In this document: positions 41,038 through 51,524 of the stretch, piece by piece
Position numbering within the stretch: position 1 is the first letter of the stretch
Layout: each line of letters opens with the position of its first letter
DNA from: Anoplopoma fimbria
Taxonomy: Eukaryota; Chordata; Actinopteri; Perciformes; Anoplopomatidae
Length of the DNA: 64,000 nt
Direction: 5' to 3'
Assembly (NCBI RefSeq): GCF_027596085.1
Contig: NC_072465.1
Coordinates: forward strand, 19,276,707-19,340,706
Made by a program: the position numbers and the translations under genes
Notes under the pieces: generated by a model
What the model was told of the DNA's origin: nothing
Seen by the model: only the letters and a program-made list of their open reading frames with translations
The model's database searches: none

Positions 41038-44000
41038 TTATGCGCAGGCTGAGATTGGGTGGCTGAGGCCGTTGAAGTAAGACTTTTCACGATCGCTCAT
41101 CACCTCAAAGTGCAGCGGCTGCTGGCAGAAGGTGCACTCTGCTGACGAGTGGGGCTTCAGGCCCAGGCCCGCCTCCTTCCATGTGTTCACCAGCCTCTCT
41201 GTGGAGGGAAAACAAGGTTAATGATTATTACCGAGATGAAGCTACAGTCGGTTACCACGTGAATGCTGGTTAAATTCAGACGTTTGACAACTTTGACCGA
41301 AACAAATTATACATTTAAGCCAAACTGGTAACTCAAATGAGGCCAAGTGTCATGTCCAACAGGATGAAGTTACAATTTAACTGCAATACATGATTAATAT
41401 ATGCTCTTACCAACAAAGTATTTCATCATCTCAGGGGTGTGGTGAGGTGTTGGGGCAATACGCAGGAGCTCCTCTCCCCTGGCAACGGTGGGATAGTTGA
41501 TGGCCTGGACGTAGATGTTGTGGCGACTCATCATGATGTCACACACCTCTGTGTTTTTCTCTGCGTCGGATACCTAAAAATAACAAAGAAACACGCACGA
41601 TGATTAGAATGCAGCTTTATCAGAGACACACCGAGAACTAATTAGTGTGTTCTTTAATTTTAAAACGTGTCAAACGTGTAAATAATGAATTACCCGGATT
41701 GGGATGATGTGGCTCGGGCAGTGCACCACTGGCAGCCCCGAGTCCATCAGCATTTGTCTGAGCAGCTTGACGTTGCGCTGGTGTTTACGTCTCAGAGTGC
41801 GGCCCTCCTCCCCTTTAAGGACCTGGATGGAGTTCCTGGCTCCGTGTAGCAGCATCGGTGGCAGCGAGGTGGTGAAGATGAAACCCGCGGCGTAGGAACG
41901 CACCGTGTCCACCAGTGAAGCGGTGCTCGCGATGTAGCCGCCCACACAGCCGAAAGCCTTGCCTGGAAGAGGACATCGCACATAGGGGGTTATTCGTTAA
42001 TCTAGGCTGTTGCTTGAGCTCCGGTGACATCATCTCTAATAGGAAGTCACAACATTATGCTCAGTGGTCTATGAAACATCCTCCCACTGTAATGGCAGCA
42101 GCAGGCAAACAGAGGCAGAACAGCTTGATGAGCGACACACAGACGCAGGGAGTAATTCAATAAGAGGGCTACAAGAGCCCACAGTCTCCTAGCAACAGCA
42201 GAGCTGCTCTGGCTTCTTTAAGCCCTCTGGCATATTGTGTGACACAAATGAGGCCTGATCTTGAGTACAACAGCAAAACAGGGATTTAAAAAAAAAAAAA
42301 AAAAAAGGATGGTTACACAACTCCCCATTAATTTATTGGCTCAGGAACACGTTGGCATGAATTCAAAGTAAAGATGATTAGTTATAACATCATCAGTATT
42401 TTGTTTGAGAAGAGATCACATGCTTACCTAATGTCCCAGTGATGATATCCATCTTGTGCATGACGCCATCCCTGTCTCCGATGCCTCCTCCTCTGGCGCC
42501 GTACAGGCCCACAGCGTGAACCTCGTCTACGAAGGTGATGGCACCAAACTCGTGGGCCAAGTCACACATCTCCTCCAGAGGGCACACGGCACCTGTTTTA
42601 AAGAAAGACAAGTTTAGCCAAAGGCACAAAATGTGTAATTTTAGTCCGACACCACATTGTAAACTACATTCACGTGGTTAGACAATTTATAAATGATGTG
42701 CTTGTGCAAGCAAATGTGTAGCTGTAATCAACATTCCTGCCAGCTCAGTGATCCCTGACATTTATATGAAGATTAATGAATAACCAGATGATAAGCAAGT
42801 TTATATTATTAAAAAAAAAAAACTAACCATCCATGGAATGGACGGTCTCAAAGGCCACGATCTTCGGTTTTGTGGGGTCTCCCTTCTGTAGACACTCTCG
42901 GAGATGGGCGACGTCATTGTGGCGGAAAATGAATTTCTTAGCACCACTGTTCCTGATACCCATGATCATTGAGGCGTGGTTGCCCGCGTCAGAGTAGATC
43001 TCACAACCTAAAATAGTTCAGAAGAAGAGACAAAGTAAGAATGAGAGTTTGCATCGAATATGTGTTAATGACCTCGTTATAAAAGTACATAAAATCGGTG
43101 GATTTTTTTCGTAAACATATTTTTCAAATTGTGTACCAGGTAGCATCTTGGCGAGGGTGAAGAGGGTGGAGTCATTGGCGACAAAGCAGGAGGTGAAGAG
43201 CAGCGCAGCATCCTTCTTGTGAAGGTCAGCCAGTTCTTGTTCAAGTTCCACGTGGAATTTACTGGTGCCGGAGATGTTCCTGGTTCCTCCGGCCCCTGAC
43301 CCATGCTTTCGTAAAGTATCCCTAGAAACAGAGAAAGACATAAGTCGATGTTTTATTCAGTCTGTTTTTTGAAGCTGCGCAGCAACATTTGTACACATTT
43401 ATGTGTCAGATAGACGCTTAAGGAGAGATAAGACTACATGAAATGGAAAGATGTAAATGATTAAGCAGAAGACTCGCCCAGTAGTAAGTTACACCTAGTT
43501 TCAGTGTGTTACTGCTGCAAGGGGATACATGAGCTGGGCAAGCTCAAACAAGTTGAAAAGGAAAAAAACATCCCACCTCATTGGGGCCCATGAGGTTTAC
43601 TCGTAAACTATAACCAACTAACGCCCACACAAACAATGGACCGGAACACCCAGGTGTCAGGTTGATTTCAATTATTATGTTCCTAGTCTCACCGTTTGTG
43701 CGTTTATTTTCTCTCTCAGTCTAAAGAGTCCCCAGGAGATGTGAACATCCAAGAAAAATATTTGTCTCATGACATGTAAACACATCTGGACCCAAAGGAC
43801 TAAATCAAGTGTTTTTCCTACACTACACACGCACGCACGCACAAACAACTCCTCCAGTACTCACATAATGGATTGCACGACCTGTGGGTGTCGACTCATG
43901 CCCAGGTAGTCGTTGCTGCACCAAACGGACACCTCACTCTTTTCCTCTAAAGAGCCGGTGAAGTTGTCGGCCATGGGGAACTCGGTGGCCAGACGGTTCA

Positions 44001-45019
44001 CAGTCTTGAACACACGATATGTGTGGTCACTCTTCTTCTCTTCTATCTGCTTCTCGAAAAACTCGTCGTATTGGTAGCGGGCCACTGTAACACAACAGGA
44101 AGGCAACACTTGCTTAACGTGGCTTGCATTGTGACGGATGAGGCAATGCCAAACATGAGGAAAGTCTAAACTCGTTTTCAAAAACACACAGACGTAGTAG
44201 CTTAACAACTCTGCAGTTCTGTATCAATACTTCTCAATATGAATAGGTTGTCAGAGCACACAAATTCAACTTACTCCTGCCTGGCATGTTGTCCTGCAGC
44301 AAGTGGGAGACGCTTTTAGGTCTCTGCTTCAGGAGGGTCTTCATTAGATTAGTTTTCTCCGCTCCGCTTCCCTTAATGGTGCTGGCCAGGGACACTTCTG
44401 CAAAAAAGTCAGGGGAGGACAAAAAGAAAATGGTATCAACACATGAACAAAAAGATGGGCCCAAACTATTCCATCAAAAGTCTAATCAATTTCTTGACAA
44501 GCCTTACCTTTCTTGACTGTGCGGACTTCCTGAACATCCTCTTGGAACTCCATGCTGACCTGGCGGACCACACTGCTGTTCTTTTGGCCCATCTCAGCAG
44601 CCAGGAACGGGCATTTGGAGGCCGCCTGGCCTGAGGATGGCTTAGGGTGGCCACCTGGCATCTTGGGCTCCACTTCCTGTTTAGGGCCTGCAGGTGGACA
44701 AAAGAGGCAATGATTCAGTCATTCATCACATCAACTGGGATAGTTCACTTGATATACTGCATTAATTAGGCTAAAAAGCTTTATCTACTCCTCATTTGCC
44801 ACCCTCACCTTCACTAGCAGACATGATGTCCTCAGTCTTCTGGTGGGAGGACGAGGAGGAGCAGAGGGCCCTGGCCATTGACGGAGCCATAGGTTTAGCG
44901 GCCAGCTCCATCATGATGGGGCATCGCTGGGCGTACACCACCATGGACTTTTTGGTCTGCTGGAAGAAGGCCTGAGGCACACGAGCCAGGAATGGACAGC
45001 GACGCACGATCACATCCAT
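41038..45019 (-). CDS. alas1: 5-aminolevulinate synthase 1 (housekeeping ALAS), complete
   Basis: Mitochondrial-matrix PLP enzyme joining glycine and succinyl-CoA to 5-aminolevulinate, the first and rate-limiting step of haem synthesis. Coding exons (minus strand): 45019-44809, 44687-44508, 44397-44275, 44084-43865, 43321-43137, 43007-42828, 42592-42428, 41962-41694, 41573-41411, 41198-41038. All junctions are GT-AG, phases match, and the total of 1857 nt gives 618 aa (human ALAS1 about 640). The N-terminal presequence has haem-regulatory CP motifs at Cys8-Pro9, Cys33-Pro34 and Cys96-Pro97. The catalytic core has the glycine-rich [15 protein letters not shown]-ring Asp389 in [12 protein letters not shown], and Schiff-base Lys423 in [17 protein letters not shown]. 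The N-terminus ([14 protein letters not shown]) and C-terminus ([10 protein letters not shown]) are ALAS1-like, not ALAS2-like, and poc1a next door matches the human ALAS1 locus. Haem should block import through the CP motifs; the 5' exon adds a possible iron switch. Confidence 0.98.
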
Positions 45020-46097
45020 GTCAGCAGGGGTGATGATTGTCTAGAGGTCTAAAGGAGACAGTCGAAACTTATTTGGATGTCAGCACAGATACTAGGTGCT
45101 GCAAAAACCTGTTGAGTAGGGATGTTTGCTTAATTTATTTATTTAAAAAAAAAAAAAAAAAAAAAAAAAGTACAGAAAACACTTAATATTTACCTGAAAT
45201 GCAAATCAATCAATTCACAAATTTTCTGAATAATTTAATCAAATGTCCTTTTTTTTTTTTTTTTTTTTTTTTTTCCCTCTGTGCAGGGGTTTGTAGTACT
45301 TTGTTAGAAAGTATTCACAAAGAGGTTTGTGCATTATTAGAACGGTCATTTCATTGCTGAGGAGAGATGTCACCATTAGGTTTTGAAAGATTTTTTGGAG
45401 CAAAGAGCAAATGTCACTGGGGTCAAATATTTTCAGACCAAAACCATTTTTCAAAAAGGGAGGATTTCAGGAAAGGAGGGAGGGACAAATCAAGTTTCTG
45501 TGTCACTGCAACAGGTGGGATTAAACACGTTAAACTGGAAACTTTCCTACGTCTATCCCTGTGTCATAACCCAGGTCTAAACATTCCTCGACAGAGTAAT
45601 CACTCCCATACTTTTTTCCGCCCACTGGGAAGTTCCAGGGTACGGGATCCGGGCCAGTCCAAAACGCGAACACTTAATCGCAACTAATGTAACTTTAATA
45701 AAGCAATAAACTAGCAAAATTATTATTTTATTTTTTTAAATAATATTCCATGTTTTTACTCTTACAAGCTGCGAGTCTGCAGTCACGTGACAGAGAAAAA
45801 CAGTGTATTCCGTCAGCCTCTGTAATCTGATACCAGGTGTCCTTCCTTGACCACCGTACACATTCTCAGGTAAGATTAAAATAAAACATTGTCATTGACA
45901 CGAGCCTCCTGGACTAACTTACTATAATTACGAGCTGGAAAATTATATAAAACACTGACTAGAGCAAGTCCTAATATTAGCCCGACCGCTCGTGACCCAT
46001 GCCGGTCGACCGAGACTGATGTAAGCAAGGTATGCTAACATTAGCCAAGAAGCTACATCCAGAAGTCAAGATTACGAAAGGCAAATAAGAAACTTAC

Positions 46098-46250
46098 CTC
46101 CTAAAAACGTCCCGCTTAATGGCGTTATCCTCTTCAACAGGTGGTGTTCAGGATAGGAGCAGCGGAGCTAATCTGATGTTAGACTCTGGTTTTAGAGGTG
46201 AAGACCTAAAGAAGACAGCTTCGTTATCCTGCACTGAGGACGAACGAAAA
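46098..46250 (-). other. alas1: alas1 5' non-coding exon 1 (approximate start)
   Basis: The 3' end is a strong donor: AGGAG then gtaagt (exon ends at 46,098). The partner acceptor lies just upstream of the ATG at 45,019 (TTTAG or CCTCTAG at about 45,030-45,050), so the first intron is about 1 kb and includes poly(A) (45,145-45,168) and poly(T) (45,249-45,274) tracts. The start site is not fixed; it is set at about 46,250 only because the sequence upstream turns promoter-like. Confidence 0.7.
46221..46249 (-). promoter_or_regulatory. Canonical iron-responsive element (IRE) in the alas1 5' exon
   Basis: On the alas1 strand: lower stem TTCGTT, bulged C, upper stem GTCCT, hexaloop CAGTGC, upper stem AGGAT, lower stem AACGAA. 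The 6-bp lower stem is perfect. The 5-bp upper stem is complete, with one G-U pair at its base. The single C bulge sits five bases before the loop and the loop fits CAGUGN. These are all the hallmarks that IRP1/IRP2 recognise. A 5' UTR IRE blocks translation when iron is low. It is established for ALAS2; here it lies in an ALAS1 gene. Caveat: a TATAA-like motif about 25 bp upstream could place transcription start inside the element. Confidence 0.8.
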
Positions 46251-46270
46251 GGACGAGGTTGTGCAAGTGC

Positions 46271-46340
46271 TTATAAGAGCCTCCGCTATGGCGGACACCA
46301 CGTGGAAGTCTCGCGAGATCTTGTTCGCCTACGTCACCGG
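46271..46340 (-). promoter_or_regulatory. alas1 core promoter motifs
   Basis: The palindrome TCTCGCGAGA (46,309-46,318), a motif of many housekeeping promoters; an E-box CCACGTGG (46,298-46,305); a CRE-like TGACGTAG near 46,328-46,335; and TTATAA (46,271-46,276). All lie within 70 bp immediately upstream of the 5' non-coding exon. Confidence 0.6.
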
Positions 46341-46444
46341 TCATTCCAGTCAATCAGCTGTGTGGCTGCTTGTGATCAAGCTGTCACCTCGCAGGGTGTT
46401 TTCTTACATGGAATTTTCCCTGTGGATGTTTGAAGTTATAAATA

Positions 46445-46480
46445 TACCTGATATGATAAAAAAAAAACATACACTTGATA
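46445..46480. repeat. Direct flank duplicate, left copy
   Basis: TACCTGATATGATAAA, then an A run, then CATACACTTGATA. The same sequence recurs at 47,381-47,411 with a shorter A run. The two bracket the two-MITE cluster. Confidence 0.85.
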
Positions 46481-46700
46481 CAGTACCAGTCAAAAGTTTG
46501 GACTCACCTTCTCATTCAACTACTTTGAAGAATATAAAATATATTCTGGTTTGTTGAGCATTTGTTTGTTTACCACATAATTGAAGTGTTCCTTCATAGT
46601 TTGGATGTCTTCAATATTAATCTACAATGTAGAAAAAAATAAAAATAAAGAAAAACCATTGAATGAGAAGGTGTGTCCAAAATTTTGACTGGTACTGTAT
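46479..46700. mobile_element. Tc1-type MITE
   Basis: Copy with both inverted ends (TACAGTACCAGTCAAAAGTT left, TTTTGACTGGTACTGTA right), orientation reversed relative to the poc1a-intron copies. It is followed by about 90 bp of AT-rich repeat up to the next copy. Confidence 0.85.
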
Positions 46701-46746
46701 ATATATAAATATATATATATATATATGTATTTATATATATATATAA

Positions 46747-46788
<42 letters not shown>

Positions 46789-46792
46789 TATA

Positions 46793-47380
46793 TACAGTAC
46801 CAGTCAAAAGTTTGGACACACCTTCTCATTCAATTACTTTGAAGAATCTAAAATATAAAACATATTCTGGTTTGTTGAGCATTTGTTTGTTTACCACATA
46901 ATTCCATATGTGTTCCTTCATGGTTTGGATGTCTTCAATATTAATCTACAATGTAGAAAAAAATAAAAATAAAGAAAATCAGTGATCTCTTTTAAATCAC
47001 TTCTTGAAACACATTTTTACAGAATGGCTTTTATGTGATGTCGTCGTCGTTTTAATGTTTTGTTTTATTAGGTTTTACTATTTTATCTTATATTCGTTTA
47101 CTATTTTATGTTTATCTATTTCACTGGATTTTATTTATTTTGTTCATTTATTTAATTGTCACTTGTTATTTCATTTTGTTTCTTAGTTGAGTTTTATCCT
47201 AATGATTGTTTTTAATGTTGCATCTATTGCACTGTTTTGCTGCCTTGTCTGTCGAAGCACTTTGTAAACCTTGTTTTTAAAAGGTGCTATATAAATAAAG
47301 TTATTATTATTATTATTATGATTGTTATTATAAAAACCATTGAATGAGAAGGTGTGTCCAAACTTTTGACTGGTTTACTG
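46793..47380. mobile_element. Tc1-type MITE split by a LINE tail
   Basis: Left part at 46,793-46,978 and right part at about 47,335-47,380. The uninterrupted copy at 46,479 reads AAAGAAAAACCATTGAATG across the break point, so the middle is a later insertion. Confidence 0.85.
46979..47334 (+). mobile_element. Truncated L2-type LINE 3' end
   Basis: Starts with a peptide echo of the LINE ORF end (SLLNHFLKHIFTEWLL in one frame), then a T-rich 3' UTR ending GGTGCTATATAAATAAAGTT and (ATT)n, the usual tail of these elements. Inserted into the MITE above. Confidence 0.7.
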
Positions 47381-47411
47381 TACCTGATATGATAAAAACA
47401 TACACTTGATA

Positions 47412-50267
47412 TGTTTTGGCTTTTTACTACACACAGTGCATCATTATTAGTGTGAGTTTATCAAGATCACTGCAGATTCACAATGTCTGTCAACTTTATG
47501 TCAAAAGTGCAATCTCAAACTGCTCCTTCAAGTGTTGAATGCTTAATTTTGATACAGGGCAGTGTTTTTGAAGGAACATACCCGACATGAGTTCTAATTC
47601 ATTTCAACACTTGCATGGATTAGTTATTTTCTGTGCACAAGTGACCCCTGGTGTTAGAAAAGAGACAGTGCTGGTTCTTGAACATGGCCTGCAGGCTATA
47701 GAACTTAAAGTCTGCAGTTCTTGAAGTTGGGTTGATGAGACATGTTTGCTTGTGTGAGTTTGGCAGACAATAGAGTAACTAAAAGTGAAGTTTACACCTA
47801 CATTGTGTCTCAAACATTTAAACAATAAGAGAATAACTGAAGTTGATCTCAACATCCATAAACAGTATGCACCCAGTTGCAGGTTTATTAGGTAACATTA
47901 CTATTTCAGTTAACATAATAACACTAATTCCTAACTTTTTGATTTTGACTTTAATGATCACTTTTTGTTTAATTGTTATTAATAGCTTGTGGTCTACCCT
48001 TATTGATATAATTGGTGGGGACAAAATAAAACATAAATATTAACAAAGACAATACCAGTTGACCAATTTGAATCTCACACCCTTAAAGAGTGTCTCCAAA
48101 TTGTCGTTTGAAGTAAAGAAGCAAATAACTTTGGCTGCAAACGCCATCCATAAAATGTAGCTCTGTGGTATCTTAGTCTTAAGAGGCAGTCACAGTGTTT
48201 TGCTGCCACCTACAGATCTTTTAGGCTTCTGCACTTTGAAGTTTTACCCCGCTGGATTTTTGGTATGCTGTCTTTGATTTAAAACTAGCTGACATGGACT
48301 GAAAGCTGTTTTTAAATGTGACATCCAGAATGGAAGTTCTAGGCTCGAGAAAGGGTTGATGTTTTATTTTATTAGTTAGCCTGCTTGTCTTTCAATTTCT
48401 AACCAAAATTAATAAAAAAAATATGTAAGTCCAGTGTTTTTTTCCTGTAATGTGCACGCACGAGCAATTTTGTGTAACTTTTGTGTTACTATTTCCACTT
48501 AATTTCAGTTGGACATATCGTACGTTTTACTGTGTTACATCTGTCTGACAGCTTTAGTTTACAGGGTTTACATTCAAAAATCGATGATTAACTTATATGA
48601 TACACTGTTATAGGTTAAATTACCCAAAAGCGTGTTTTGTCAAAATGATTTCCACCTTGATCAGCTACAAAAATGCAATTTACACCTCAATGTATCAGTA
48701 TTTAAAATCAAATTACATAATACTCATTAACATGACGATGACATGAGGTATTGTGCTCCATAATGGATATATTTACTTTTGATCCTTTGCTGATAAGACT
48801 TTCATACTTTTAACTAGAGTAAGTCAAATGACAATAAAATATGAGAATCTGTTCAGCATTGTGGGTTTCACATGCACCATATATGTGAAAACCACAATGT
48901 CATCTCAGATTTCCTCGTTTTCAGGTCAAAACAATATTTTATGTACAAATCTTCTCTGAACTGCATTTAGGTAAAACAGACAGGTATATATCACAAGAGC
49001 CATGCAGAACAACCATAATTATCACGATTCTCATTAATTACAGTTATAGACTTCTTTGAAAACGAAAATGTAAGGCTATATTCAAATCACGGAGGTGCTT
49101 TTTGATCTCTCAACCACACATACAGCAGACAACACAATATTGCTTGCAGCAGCCAGATGCACATCAGCTCTATCTACAGCAAACATTTCAGAGGAAACAA
49201 CTCACAACAACCACAAAAGGCATCCTGTATGGTGCCCACATGAGACAGTGAAAAAACTATGTATTACTTTTTCCTGAATGTCATTTGCCAGTTTGACTGT
49301 GCTCTTGCCTGAATTGTCATTTTGTTTTTTATTTGTCATATTAAATTAATAAATCAATCCACAGAAAATGTATTTTTGATAGAGCTTAAGATCAATTACT
49401 GAATTTAGTCCATACCTGCTGCTTAGTCCTAAAGCAATTTGAATAAAAACACCCTCTGTTTGAAGGTATACGGTATTAACATGAAATAACATTGAAATTT
49501 ACCCACTGTGGCACCAATGAAGAATTATTTCACCTTATCCGATCTTAACATGATTCAGATTGAAATATGTTCTCCTTCTCACTATGAACCAGGTCTGAAG
49601 TATTTGGGTTGACAAGTTTTACAATACAAATAGTCCAATAGTGGCAGTAAGTATAAGCTTAATCTGTTTCACGTTTAAGAGTGGGCTGTTGGAAAAATGT
49701 TCTCTTCCCTGGGACAAAGAGTTTGAGACCCTTTGCAGCAGGCTACTCGAGTAAATGTTGAGTAAATGTTGAGTAAATGGAGCAAATAACACAAATAAAA
49801 AAACAACCCACATAACCTGTCCTACTATGCCAAGTCCCTGATCATCCAGCTCATTCAATATGCTGTCTTTAAAAAAAAATCATCCAAACCTGTCAAATGC
49901 CACTTAAGATAAGATAAAATAAGATAATCCTTTATTAGTCCCGCAGCGGTGAAATTTACAGGATTACAGCAGCATAGGTTATAGTGCAAACAAGAGACAT
50001 AGTAAAAGAAAAACAAGATAAAAAAAACAAGTATTATAAATAAGCAATAAAAACAGTAAAAAATCCACAATAACTGAAATATTATATATACAGACAGAAA
50101 ACTATTATAACTATAATTGCACAGTGTATTTGTATTGCTTCCTCACAACAGATGCTCCACTGACTATGCTAACTCCTTTGACTGCAAATAAAAATACATT
50201 TTCCATTAGTTTCCACTGTTTCTGGATCAAACTAATTCCTGTCAGATGATAATGACTTTCTCTATAG
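47412..50267. other. Non-coding stretch with no gene
   Basis: AT-rich; no exon with believable splice sites. A repeat with AATCCTTTATTAGTCCCGCA and (GATAA)n-like words, of a kind common in fish, is at about 49,908-50,090. Nothing else recognised. Confidence 0.5.
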
Positions 50268-50952
50268 TTACATTACATTACAGTCACTTAGCAGACGCTT
50301 TTATCCAAAGCAACTTACAATAAGTGTATTCAACATAGGTATTCAAGAGAACTACTAGTCACCAGAAGTCATAAGTGCATCTCCTTTTCTTAAACAAGCA
50401 TCTAAAAGCATAAACCAGAGCAAAAGTACAGTGCAGAAACAAACTAATACGAATACAATAAGTGCAACGAACTAATATGAATACAATAAGTGCTACAAAC
50501 TAATATGAATATAATAAGTGCAACAAACTAATACGAATACAATAAGTGCAACAAACTAATACAATAATGCAACAAATAAGAATGCAACAAACTAATATGA
50601 ATACAATAAGTGCAACAAACTAATATGAATACAATAAGTGCAACAAACTAATATGAATACAATAAGTGCAACAAACTAATATGAATACAATAAGTGGAAC
50701 AAACTAATATGAATACAATAAGTGCAACAAACTAATATGAATACAATAAGTGCAACAAACTAATATGAATACAATAAGTGCAACAAACTAATATGAATAC
50801 AATAAGTGCTAAGTGGAAGGCTCAGGGTAGTACTTCTTGAATAGTTTAGTTACATTCCACCACTGTGGGCCTACTTCACCACAGGTTAGGCTACTTTATG
50901 GACAAAATGTTTATTATAGTGTTTACCAAAGTGTAAGCCAACATAAAAAAAG
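50268..50952 (+). repeat. Interspersed repeat with expanded 28-bp minisatellite (copy 1)
   Basis: The head TTACATTACAGTCACTTAGC belongs to the same family as 24,843-25,040. Within it, positions about 50,434-50,812 are a tandem array of a 28-bp unit (CAACAAACTAATATGAATAC plus AATAAGTG), roughly 12-13 units with small variants and one degenerate stretch near 50,550-50,590. A non-repetitive tail (TGGAAGGCTCAGGGTAGTAC and onward) follows to about 50,952. Confidence 0.85.
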
Positions 50953-50956
50953 CTTC

Positions 50957-51348
50957 AACATAGGTATTCAAGAGAACTACTAGTCACCAGAAGTCATAAG
51001 TACATCTCCTTTTCTTAAACAAGCATCTAAGAGCATAAACCAGAGCAAAAGTACAGTGCAGAAACAAACTAATACGAATACAATAAGTGCAACAAACTAA
51101 TATGAATACAATAAGTGCTACAAACTAATATGAATTCAATAAATGCAACAAACTAATACGAATACAATAAGTGCAACAAACTAATATGAATACAATAAGT
51201 GCTAAGTGGAAGGCTCAGGGTAGTACTTCTTGAATAGTTTAGTTACATTCCACCACTGTGGGCCTACTTCACCACAGGTTAGGCTACTTTATGGACAAAA
51301 TGTTTATTATAGTGTTTACCAAAGTGTAAACCAACATAAAAAAAAAGC
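50957..51348 (+). repeat. Direct duplicate of the repeat (copy 2), contracted minisatellite
   Basis: Repeats 50,330-50,952 almost base for base (CTTCAACATAGGTATTCAAG through CCAACATAAAAAAA) but with only about five minisatellite units. It ends just upstream of the shisa5 promoter. Confidence 0.85.
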
Positions 51349-51360
51349 TTATCATACACA

Positions 51361-51524
51361 GCCAATGACACAAACACAGAGGGATAAAGAACATGGGCGG
51401 AGCCTCGAGGAGTGACGTCAGCGGGCGTATAGATGATCTTTGCGGCCGCGGCTCGGTTCAGTCCGTCGGGGAAGAGACGGAACAGTTTCCTGCTTTGAGT
51501 CCGGGCAGTCTTGAAGAAGCAGCC
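51361..51524 (+). promoter_or_regulatory. shisa5 promoter and 5' UTR
   Basis: CCAAT at 51,362-51,366, a GC box GGGCGG at 51,396-51,401, and a perfect CRE TGACGTCA at 51,413-51,420, then GC-rich sequence (GCGGCCGCGG) up to the ATG. No TATA box. Promoter-like density begins right after the duplicated repeat. Confidence 0.6.

Noticed and set aside
46119..46433. Plus-strand 104-codon ORF over the alas1 5' region
   Set aside because: It runs antisense across the alas1 first exon and promoter, has no recognisable domain, and sits in GC-rich sequence where open frames are expected.
50434..51200. CRISPR-like array of regular 28-bp units
   Set aside because: Units are directly adjoining with no unique spacers, in a eukaryotic repeat; it is a minisatellite.
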